Of a stretch of 64,000 nucleotides of DNA, positions 22,955 through 32,510 are shown in pieces. How positions within the stretch are numbered: position 1 is the stretch's first letter; every line of letters starts with the position of its first letter. The notes under the pieces are model-generated. The model ran no database searches. It was not told the origin of the DNA and saw only the letters and a list, made by a program, of their open reading frames with translations. Origin of the DNA: Arachis hypogaea (taxonomy: Eukaryota > Streptophyta > Magnoliopsida > Fabales > Fabaceae); contig NC_092044.1 of NCBI RefSeq assembly GCF_003086295.3, forward strand, positions 70,499,213-70,563,212, given 5' to 3'. Position numbers and translations under genes: made by a program.

Positions 22955-25291
22955 ATGAGCAGGAACAAAGACAAAAGCATTTTTGTTGAGGCTGACCCTG
23001 AACCTGAAAGGACCATGAAGCGAAAGCTAAGAGAAGCTAAAGCACAACTCTCTATAGAGGATCTAACAGAAATCTTCAAAGAAGAAGACATGGCAGCCGA
23101 AAACAACAACAATGCCAACAATGCAAGGAAGGTACTGGGTGACTTTACTGCACCTACTCTCGACTTCTATGGGAGAAGCATCTCTATCCCTGCCATTGGA
23201 GCAAACAACTTTGAGCTTAAGCCTCAATTAGTTTCTCTAATGCAATAGAATTGCAAGTTCCATGGACTTCCATTGGAAGATCCTCATCAGTTTTTAGCTG
23301 AATTCTAGCAAATCTGTGACACCGTCAAGACCAATAGGGTTGACCCTGAGGTCTACAGACTTATGCTATTCCCTTTTGCTGTAAGAGACAGAGCTAGAAT
23401 ATGGTTGGATTCACAACCTAAAGAAAGCCTGAACTCTTGGAAAAAGCTAGTCAATGCCTTCTTGGCAAAGTTCTTTCCACCTCAAAAATTGAGTAAGCTT
23501 AGAGTGGAAGTCCAAACCTTCAGACAGAAGGAAGGTGAATCCCTCTATGAAGCTTGGGAAAGATACAAACAATTGATCAAGAAGTGTCCTTCTGACATGC
23601 TTTCTGAGTGGATCATCATAGGTATCTTCTATGATGGTCTGTCTGAACTGTCCAAGATGTCATTGGATAGCTCTGTTGGAGGATCTCTTCATCTGAAGAA
23701 GATGCCTGCAGAAGCTCAAGAACTCATTGAAATGGTTGCAAATAACCAATTCATGTACACTTCTGAAAGGAATCCTGTGAACAATGGGACGAATTAGAAG
23801 AAAGGAGTTCTTGAGATTGATACTCTGAATGCCATATTGGCTCAGAACAAAATATTGACTTAGCAAGTCAATATGATTTCTCAAAGTCTGTCTGGAATGC
23901 AAGCTGCACTTGGCAGTGCTAAGGACGCTTCATCTGAAGAAGAAGCTTATGATCCTGAGAACCCTTCAATGGAAGAGGTGAATTACATGGAAGAACCCTA
24001 TGGAAACACCTATAATCCTTCATGGAGAAATCACCCATATCTCCCATAGAAGGATCAACAGAGACCTCAACAAGGTTTCAACAACAATAATGGTGGAAGA
24101 AACAGGTTTAGCAATGGCAAGCCTTTTCCATCATCTTCTCAGCAACAGACAGAGAATTCTAAGCAGAGCCACTCTGACTTAGCGACCATGGTCTCTGATC
24201 TAATCAAAACCACTTAAAGTTTCATGACTGAAACAAGGTCCTCCATTAGAAACTTGGAGGCACAAGTGGTTTAGCTGAGTAAGAAAGTTACTGAACTCCC
24301 TCCTAGTACTCTTCCAAGCAATACAGAAGAAAATCCAAAAGGAGAGTGTAAGGCCATCAACATGGCCGAATTTGGAGAGGAGGAAGAGGCAGTGATCGCC
24401 ACTGAGGAAGACCTCAATGGACGTCCACTGGCCTTCAATGAGTTCCCTAATGAGGAACTATGGGAATCTGAGGCTCACACTGAGACCATAGAGATTCCAT
24501 TGGATTTACTTCTGCCATTCATGAGCTCTGATGAGTATTCTTCCTCTGAAGAGGATGAAGATGTCACTGAAGAGCAAGTTGCTAAATACCTTGGAGCAAT
24601 CATGAAGCTAAATGACAAGTTATTTGGTAATGAGACTTGGGAGGATGAACCCCCTTTGCTCACCAAAGAATTGGATAACTTGACTAGGCAGAGATTATCT
24701 CAAAAGAGGCAGGACTCTGGAAAGTTCTCAATACCTTGTACAGTAGGCACCATGACCTTCAAGAAGGCTCTGTGTGACCTAGGGTCAAGCATAAACCTCA
24801 TGCCTCTCACTGTAATGGAGAAGCTAGGGATCTTTGAGGTACAAGCTGCAAGAATCTCACTAGAGATGGCAGACAATTCAAGAAAACAAGCTTATGGACT
24901 TGTAGAGGATGTTTTGGTAAAGATTGAAGACCATTACATCCCTGCTGATTTCATACTCCTAGAGACTGGGAAGTGCATGGATGAATCCATCATCCTTGGC
25001 AGACCCTTCCTAGCCACAGTAAAGGCTGTGATTGATGTTGACAGAGGAGAATTGATCATTCAACTGAATGAAGAATCCTTTGTGTTTAAAGCTCAAGGAT
25101 CTCCCTCTGTAACCATGGAGAGGAAGCATGAAAAGCTTCTCTCAAAACAGAGTCAAACAGAGCCCCCACAGTCAAACTCTAAGTTTGGTGTTGGGAGGCC
25201 ACAACCAACTTCTAAGTTTGGTGTTGAACCCCCACATTCAAACTCTAAGTTTGGTGTTGGGAGGTTCCAACATTGCTCTGAGTATCTGTGA
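22955..25291 (+). pseudogene. element C gag-protease polyprotein, seven in-frame stops
   Basis: It starts MSRNKDKSIFVEADPEPE at 22955. The capsid-type Retrotrans_gag segment follows (RDRARIWLDSQPKESLNSWK, FRQKEGESLYEAWERYKQLI). After a Gln/Asn-rich linker comes an aspartic-protease segment (about 24720-25050) with active site CDLGSSINLMPL and the later ILGRPFLAT. The C-terminus has three SKFGV repeats. In-frame stops are at 23246, 23306, 23795, 23861, 24047, 24215 and 24272; four are CAG-to-TAG relative to element D. The last frame (24362-25291) spans the protease intact. No zinc knuckle is evident. The protein would package and process an element RNA if the stops were absent. It shares about four residues in five with the D copy by eye. 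Confidence 0.85.
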
Positions 25292-25340
25292 TGCTCCATG
25301 AGAGCCCACTGTCAAGCTAATGACATTAAAGAAGCGCTTG

Positions 25341-25356
25341 TTGGGAGGCAACCCAA
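25341..25356 (+). other. small hairpin 50 bases after the gag-protease stop
   Basis: TTGGGAGGCAACCCAA: stem TTGGG/CCCAA, loop AGGCAA, with a possible outer G-T pair. Present also in element D (41321-41336) and, with a compensatory pair change, in A (15146-15161). Confidence 0.6.
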
Positions 25357-25497
25357 TGTTATATTTTTCTATATTTCCTTTGTTATTTTATATTTTCTGT
25401 AGGTTGATGATCATGGGAAGTCACAAAATCAATTGAAAAAGCAAAAACAGCATGAAAAACAGAAAGAAAAATAGCACACCCTGGAGGAAAAACTTGT

Positions 25498-25675
25498 TGG
25501 CGTTTAAATGCCAGTAAGGGCAGCAAATGGGCATTTAACGCCCAGTCTAGCACCATTCTGGGCGTTTAACGCCAGAAAGAGGCACCAGACTGGCATTAAA
25601 CGCCAGGAAGGGGCAAAAAGCTGGCGTTAAACGCCAGAAATGGGCACCAGCTCGGCGTTTAACGCCAGAATTGGC
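25498..25675 (+). repeat. palindromic GGCGTTTAACGCC-type motif cluster between ORF1 and ORF2, element C
   Basis: Nine or so units of TGGCGTTTAAATGCCAG, GGGCGTTTAACGCCAG, TGGCGTTAAACGCCAG types, separated by short spacers such as AAGGGGCAAAAAG. They lie where reverse transcriptase would be expected in a full element. Confidence 0.88.
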
Positions 25676-25968
25676 ATAAAGAGCATTTTTGCTCGCCACT
25701 TGGTGCAGGGTTGAATTTTCCTTGACATCTCAGGATCTGTGGACCTCACAGGATCCCCACCTACCCCACCACTCTCTCTCTTCATCACCCATTCACCAAT
25801 CACCTCAACACCTCTTCCCCCAAAACTCCTCACCTATCAAATCCCACTATTCTCTTCACCACTCACATCCATCCTTCATAAAACCCCACCCACCTCACCA
25901 TTCAAATTCAAACCACTTTCCCTCTCAAACCCACCCATAATGGCCGAACCATACACCCCCTCTCCACT

Positions 25969-25981
25969 CCTATATAAACCC
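25969..25981 (+). promoter_or_regulatory. TATA box before ORF2 of element C
   Basis: TCCTATATAAACC, close to the plant TATA consensus, about 190 bases before the ORF2 ATG. A C/A-rich, start-site-like tract (TTCACACAACCAAAACAC) lies about 30 bases downstream. Element D keeps a TATA at the same relative place. Confidence 0.5.
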
Positions 25982-26168
25982 ATCTTCACTCCTTCATTTT
26001 CACACAACCAAAACACTACTCCTCCCCCTTGGCCGAACCACAAAGCCACCTCCATCTCCTCTATTTCTTCTTCTTCTACTCTCTTCTTTCTTCTTTTGCT
26101 TGAGGACGAGCAACCCTTCTAAGTTTGGTGTGGTAAAAGCATTGCTTTTTGTTTTTCTATAACCATTT

Positions 26169-27022
26169 ATGGCCTCTAAGGCCGAAGAAACCTCTAGAAA
26201 GAGGAAAGAGAAGGCAAAAGCTTCCACCTCTGAGTCATGGAAGATGGAGAGATTCATCTCAAGGGTGCATCAAGACCACTTCTATGAAGTTGTGGCCATG
26301 AAGAAAGTGATCCCCGAGGTCCCTTTCAAACTCAAAAAGAGTGAATATCTGGAGATCCGACATGAGATCCGAAGAAGAGGTTGGGAAGTTCTAACCAACT
26401 CCATTCAACAAGTCGGAATCTTAATGGTTCAAGAGTTCTATGCCAATGCATGGATCACCAAGAACCATGATCAAAGTGTGAACCCGGACCCAAAGAATTG
26501 GCTTACAATGGTTCGGGGGAAATGCTTAGATTTTAGTCCGAAAAATGTAAGGTTGGCATTCAACTTGCCCATGATGCAAAGAGATGAACACCCTTACACT
26601 AGAAGGGTCAACTTTGATCAAAGGTTGGACCAAGTCCTCATAGACATTTGTGAAGAGGGCGCTCAATGGAAGAGAGATTCAAGAGGGAAGCTGGTTCAAC
26701 TAAGTAGGCATGACCTCAAGCCCATCACTAAGAAGAGGATAGAGCAAACAAGAGATCCCACTCATCATGAAATCCTGAGATGCCTCAAGGGATGTACTTT
26801 CCTCCACAAAACTATTAGGAGCAAATCAACACCTCCCTAGGAGAATTGAGTTCCAACATGGGACAACTAAGGGTGGAGCACCAAGAACATTCCATTCTCC
26901 TCCATGAAATTAGAGAAGATCAAAGAGTCATGAGAGAGAAGCAACAAAGGCAAGGAAGAGACATTGAGGAGCTCAAGCACTCCATAAGATCTTCAAGAGG
27001 AAGAACAAGCCGCCATTACTAA
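26169..27022 (+). pseudogene. element C ORF2: plant-transposon-type protein with C-terminal coiled coil, frameshifted
   Basis: It starts MASKAEETSRKRKEKAKAST at 26169, a basic N-terminus that could act as a nuclear signal. The central region contains VIPEVPFKLKKSEY, RRRGWEVLTNSIQQVGI and GKCLDFSPKNVRLAFNLP, as in the 'putative plant transposon protein' (Transposase_32) family. The coiled coil (RVEHQEHSILLHEIREDQR) is reached only after a one-base loss near 26774. Against element D, about 60 codons are deleted between DLKP and ITKK. The final stop is at 27020-27022. The function is unknown; position between gag-pro and the 3' LTR matches env-like or extra ORFs of Athila/Tat elements. Confidence 0.7.
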
Positions 27023-27883
27023 GGTGGACCCGTTCTTTAACTTCCTTGTTCTTTATTTTCCTGTTTTTCGAATTTTCATGCTTATGTTTATCTATGTTTG
27101 TGTCTTATGGTCATTAGTGTCTTAGTGTCTATGCCTTAAAGTTATGAATGTCCTATGAATCCATCACCTTTCTTAAATGAAAAATGTTCTTAATTGGAAA
27201 AGAGAAGAATTGCATGAATTTTGAATTTTATAGCAGATTAATTATTTTGATGTGGTGGCAATACTTTGACTTCTGAATGTATGCTTGAACAGTGCATATG
27301 TCTTTTGAATTTGTTGTTCATGAATATTGGCTCTTGAAAGAATGATGAAAAAGGAGACATGTTACTGAGGATCTGAAAAATCATAAAAATGATTCTTGAA
27401 ACAAGAAAAAGCAGTGAATTAAAAAAAAGAGATAGTATATGCGGAAAAAAAAGAGAGAAAAAGAAATAATAAAGTTGTGAACCAAGGCAAAAAGAGTGTG
27501 CTTAAGAACCCTGGACACCTCTAATTGGGGACTCTAGCAAAGCTGAGTCACAATCTGAAAAGGTTCACCCAGTTATGTGTTTGTGGCATGTATGTATCCG
27601 GTGGTAATACTGGAAGACAGAGTGCTTTGGGCCACGGCCAAGACTAATAAAGTAGCTATGTTCAAGAATCATCATACTTAACTAGAAGAATCAATAACAC
27701 TATCTGGATTCTGAGTTCCTATAGAAGCCCATCATTCTGAATTTCAAAGGATAAAGTGAGATGCCAAAACTGTTCAGAGGCAAAAAGCTAAAAGCCCCGC
27801 TCATCTAATTAATACTGATCTTCATAGATGTTTTTGGAATTCATTGCATATTCTTTTCTTTTTATCTTATTTGATCTTCATTT
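27023..27883 (+). other. element C non-coding DNA before the 3' LTR
   Basis: No usable frame. It aligns with the reverse of 38270-39330 of element D, including the words 'gattctgagttcctatag' and 'ggttcacccagtta'. Confidence 0.7.
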
Positions 27884-27918
27884 GCTTGAGGACAAGCAAC
27901 AATTTAAGTTTGATGTTG
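27884..27918 (+). other. pre-LTR motif of element C (plus-strand primer region)
   Basis: GCTTGAGGACAAGCAACAA followed by TTTAAGTTTGATGTTG abuts the 3' LTR. A second copy of the same pair of words lies before ORF2 at 26099-26132. Confidence 0.6.
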
Positions 27919-29546
27919 TGATGAGCGGATAATTTATACGCTTTTTGGCATTGTTTTTAGTATGTTTTAGTTAGTTTTTATTATATTTTTATTAGTTTTT
28001 AGTTAAAATTCACTTTTCTGGACTTTACTATGAGTTTGTGTGTTTTTCTATGATTTCAGGTATTTTCTGGCTGAAATTGAGGGACCTGAGCAAACATCTG
28101 ATTCAGAAGCTGAAAAGGACTGCAGATGCTGTTAGATTCTGACCTCCCTGCACTCGAAGTGGATTTTCTGGAGCTACAGAAGCCTAATTGGCGCGCTCTT
28201 AACAGCGTTGGAAAGTAGACATCCTGGGATTTCCAGCAATGTATAATAGTTTATACTTTGCCTGAGATTTGATGGCCCAAACAGGCGTTCCAAGTCAGCT
28301 CAAGAATTCTGGCGTAAAACGCCGGAACTGGCACAAGAATGGGAGTTAAACGCCCAAACTGGCACAAAAGCTGGCGTTTAACTCCAAGAAGAGTCTCTAC
28401 ACGAAAATGCTTTAATGCTCAGTCCAAACACACACCAAGTGGACCCGGAAGTGGATTTTTATGTCATTTACTCATTTCTGTAAACCCTAGCTACTAGTTC
28501 TCTATAAGTAGGACTTTTTGCTATTGTATTTTCATCTTTTGATCACTTTAGATCTTAGGATCATCTTTGGACGTCTAGTTCTTAGATCATGGAGGCTGGC
28601 CTCTCGGCCATGCCTGGACCTTGTTGTTATGTATTTTCAACGGTGAAGTTTCTACACACCATAGATTAAGGTGTGGAGCTCTGCTGTACCTCGAGTATTA
28701 ATGCAATTACTATTGTTCTTCTATTCAATTTGGCTTATTCTTGTTCTAAGATATCACTTGTTCCTCAACTTGATGAATGTGATGATCCGTGACACTCATC
28801 ATCATTCTCACCTATGAACGTGTGCCTGACAACCATCTCCGTTCTACCTTAGATTGAGTGGATATCTCTTGGATTTCTTAACCGGAATCTTCGTGGTATA
28901 AGCTAGAATTGATGGCGGCATTCAAAAGAATCCGAAAGGTCTAAACCTTGTCTGTGGTATTCTGAGTAGGATTCAAGGATTGAATGACTGTGACGAGCTT
29001 CAAACTCGCGATTGTGGGGCGTTAGTGACAGACGCAAAAGAATCACTAGATTCTATTCCGACATGATCGAGAACCGACAGCTGAATAGCCGTGCTGTGAC
29101 AGAGCGCATTGAACATTTTCACTGAGAGGATGGGACTGTAGCCATTGACAATGGTGATGCCCAACATACAACTTGCCATGGAAAGGAGTAAGAAGGATTG
29201 GATGAAGACAGTAGGAAAGTAGAGAGACGGAAGGGACAAAGCATCTCCATACGCTTATCTGAAATTCTCACCAATGAATTACATAAGTATCTCTATCTTT
29301 ATTTTATGCTTTATTCATAAATCATTCATAACCATTTGAATCCGCCTGGCTGAGATTTACAAGATGACCATAGCTTGCTTCATACCAACAATCTCCGTGG
29401 GATCGACCATTACTCGCGTAAGGTTTATTACTTGGACGACCCAGTGCACTTGCTGGTTAGTTGTGCAAAGTTGTGATAAAAATTTGAGTTTGCAATTGAG
29501 CGTACCATGTTGATGGCGCTATTGATGATCACAATTTCGTGCACCA
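27919..29546 (+). repeat. 3' LTR of element C
   Basis: 1,628 bp, from TGATGAGCGG to GCACCA, followed by the duplicated AACAT (29547-29551). Confidence 0.93.
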
Positions 29547-29556
29547 AACATGCAAG

Positions 29557-29910
29557 CACTACAAGAAAAAAGCGTATTTGTAACAAAAAAAATTGTTACA
29601 AAACGTTAAAATTTTGAAACAAAAGTTTTTTGTAACAAAAAAAAGGGGCCGTTGCAGTAAGTCCCGTTACAAAATGTTTTTGTATCGAAAAATGGAACCG
29701 TTACAATTCCGTATGATATTTTGTAACAATTTTTTTTGAAACAAAAAACCAGAAACCGTTACAAAAGTGGTAACAAATTTTGATCTTCAAAGTATTTTTC
29801 GTGACAATCTATTTTTTTCCTATCAAAAAATTTTGTTACAAAATGTAACATGATTTTGTAACATCTTTTTTCTTTAGTTAGAAAAGCAAATTAATTATTT
29901 TGTAACAATT
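29557..29910. repeat. CACTA terminus and subterminal repeats
   Basis: At least ten copies of TGTAACA or its complement TGTTACA in both orientations, separated by A runs. In En/Spm elements such subterminal repeats are the binding sites of the TNP1/TNPA protein. Confidence 0.85.
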
Positions 29911-30620
29911 TTTTTAATACAAATTACATGCATAATTTACTACATTATTTTTTAAATTAACTAATATATTAACTACTTTAATAAGCAAGTTTACATCTAT
30001 ATAATATGCAAAAACATACATAAGTCAAACAAGATCCTTTTAGCTAAAATTGTTTTCAAACAAAATAACATTAGTGAGTACATTGATTAGTTCTACAAGT
30101 TATATGTCTTGCATATATAAGTTCAACCAAAACATAAAAGTTCTAACATAAATTAGTGTCTCTATGCATCAAAATATTCTTGAGCCCTCAAGGTAGCATA
30201 TGATCACCATTTCAGCACTCATGTAAATAAGAAAAACCGAAAGAAACAATTAGAAACAAGATGTAACACTAATTATAATTTTTCCACTAAGTTTTATACA
30301 AAACGTTTAGAAAAATTTTGGCAGAACCTCCCCTAAAACTTGGATATTTCCACTGTTTACGGTTCCAACAAAAACAACCAATTCACAACTTATGTCTCAA
30401 CCAATACCCAACCAAATTTATCAAACTAAATAATAGGACATTTGTCATTTTTCTACCATGACACAAGTAAAATGTGATAAATAAATCCATATACAAATTA
30501 AAGTATACTAATATAAAATGGGAATCACCTACAAAAATGTATTAAAACCATAAGCAATTTTAGGAGTACCTTTAGGGTCTAGTTTGTGTCATTGTCAAAG
30601 CGTGCTATGAGAGAGTTCAC
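29911..30620 (-). other. CACTA non-coding DNA at the 3' side of the TNP1-like gene
   Basis: AT-rich DNA without coding frames or clear repeats. Confidence 0.6.
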
Positions 30621-30626
30621 AATAGC

Positions 30627-32132
30627 TTATTGAGCTTCCAATTGAGCTTTCATTTGAGCTAATTCTTCCTCTTGCCGTGTTCGTTGCTCTTCAAATTTTT
30701 CTTTGAGCACATCTATTTCCTTTGTTAGCTCCTCACGGTCTTGCATTGCCTTTTGAAGTTGTGCTTGAATCCTTAACTTAGACTTTGGAGCCTTTATGCC
30801 ATAACTTGCACCACTTTTCTCACCTCTCACAAGTAGAAAAGCTTCATTTAGAGTGAGAGGATTTTCTGAATCATAGGATTCATCGAGCATACAACTAATA
30901 TCATCCTGCACAATCCAATTTGTGATTTGAAAATGAAGATAAAATTTAACTTCCATGCAACAGAAAAAGGAAAAGGTTAGTAATGTTACATCAATTTGTT
31001 TAGCTTTTTCATTGACCCATTCTCCATTATTCTTTTGATAAGTAATTTGCCATAATTCTTGAATGTCAGGCTCGACACCGGTTCTATGATGGCACTGCAA
31101 AGTTTTTGGAAGTTTAAAATATAACATGTAGTTAAGTGCAAACGTGGCATAGCAAAAAATATAAGACCAATTTTAAACTTTAAGACTATTTACCCGATCA
31201 CGTCTAACAACTTGAAATATCCTTTGACCAACAATATGTAGTATAACATGATGCTTTCTATTATCTTTGTTTCTTAAACTTTTTTCCTATATAAGACCAA
31301 ACTCACAAAAGAGAAAAGGAGTTAAGTTATAATTATTTCATTGACCTAAAATAGCAAAACAACATAAGAACACCTCAATAGTTGTCACAATGAAAAATTC
31401 AAACCTGAAAAGAAGGACTTCCAAAGTAGGACACTAAATTCTCCCATGTCTTTGGTAGAACATTGTTTGGTGGATTTTGAAGGCGCTCCTCATCAGTTTG
31501 ATACAACTCATAGTGCTCACGCAATCTTGAGCGCCAACTTCGATAACATATATTAGCCTTAGCTAAAATCATTTTGCGTATTACTTGCGTATCTGCTATA
31601 TCAAACTTTTCCTACATAAGATTTGTCAAAGTTAGTTAGCAGAAATAAACCCTATAATATACATAATAGCAGAAAATATAAATATATATTACCAAAACAA
31701 GGTCGTATATTTTTTGCTTGACATCATCTCTAACTAGGCTCCATTTCTCTACATCCAAAGAAGCATTTTGTCTTGTAACAATACCCACTTCAGATGCAAA
31801 CAGATCAGCATGGATGCCATTAGGAGCTAAGTTCTCCAAAGAGATCGGCAATTCTAATTTCCCATTTGTCTTTGTTTTGATAACCCTATTTGTTGCAATC
31901 CCACGCGAAGGTCCCCTTTTACCAATACGCCTATCAACAGGGGCAGTGGCTGGTGCTGAAGTAGGGTCTGCTGGCGCTGGGACAGGGGCTGCCGGGGCTG
32001 GGGCAGGGGCTGCAGGGCTGTCGGGGCTGCCAGTGCTGGGGTTGGGGAAGGGGCAGGGGCTGCCGGGGCTGGGGTAGGTGCTGGTGGTGTAAAAGTAGAT
32101 GCAGTAGCCCTTGTCAATCTCCGTGTAGCCAT
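30627..32132 (-). pseudogene. TNP1-like CACTA protein (Transposase_24 type), frameshifted
   Basis: It starts MATRRLTRATASTFTPP at 32132, followed by a Pro/Ala-rich low-complexity tract. The frame is lost in that tract (about 32010-32030) and resumes as RRIGKRGPSRGIATNRVIK. Exon-like pieces follow at about 31860-31690, 31618-31408, 31285-31195, 31095-31000 and 30910-30627. They include RSWRSRLREHYELY, WENLVSYF, a SLRNKDNRKHH motif and a C-terminal coiled coil rich in Glu/Lys/Gln (LQKAMQDREELTKEIDVLKE). In En/Spm systems the matching protein binds subterminal repeats and assists the transposase. Intron limits are estimated from AG/GT signals only. Confidence 0.7.
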
Positions 32133-32360
32133 TATGTTACGCAATCTACAATAAAGTTAACAGAGATAACATTAAAGAAATGAAATAATAAAATATCTAC
32201 ATCATTTAATACACAATTACACAAAACAAAGCACATCAATAAAAGTTGGACATGATTCAAAATATATTATACTTTTCAAAAAAGTTACACAAATGGAACA
32301 AAGAGTGAATAACTTAGCAATTGCAAATATGATGTGAATTCCTAAAATTTAACTACTTTA

Positions 32361-32459
32361 AAGTCAATCACCATCCTATATAAAAAGTGGATAAAGTCAA
32401 TCACCATCCTATACAAAAAGTTGATAAAGTCAATCACCATCCTATACAAAAAGTGGATA
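32361..32459. repeat. 33-bp tandem repeat, three copies
   Basis: AAGTCAATCACCATCCTATA begins copies at 32361, 32394 and 32427 with one to three differences each. It lies between the two CACTA genes. Confidence 0.92.
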
Positions 32460-32510
32460 ATTTAGCAATTGTAAATATCTTGTGATCCCCAAAATAAAAA
32501 TAGTAAGAAG

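Larger units (their letters stand above)
19745..29546 (+). mobile_element. complete LTR retrotransposon C (9,802 bp): gag-protease plus ORF2, without RT or integrase
   Basis: LTRs of 1,627 bp (19745-21371) and 1,628 bp (27919-29546) begin TGATGAGCGGATAATTTATA and end CGTGCACCA. The perfect duplication AACAT flanks them at 19740-19744 and 29547-29551. The interior holds a tRNA-Asp primer site in two copies, a gag-protease frame with several stops, a hairpin, palindromic repeats, a TATA-like box and ORF2 of plant-transposon type. Reverse transcriptase, RNase H and integrase are absent from the 1.2-kb gap where pol should be. The plan resembles non-autonomous members of the Tat/Athila/Ogre group of Ty3/gypsy. 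Confidence 0.93.

Noticed and set aside
25498..25675. Regularly repeated palindromes resembling a CRISPR array
   Set aside because: Spacers are short and irregular, units vary, no cas genes, and the DNA is a plant retroelement.
25739..26122. Pro/Ser/Thr-rich frames on the plus strand
   Set aside because: They lie in the C-rich leader before ORF2, are not kept in element D, and have no recognisable domain.
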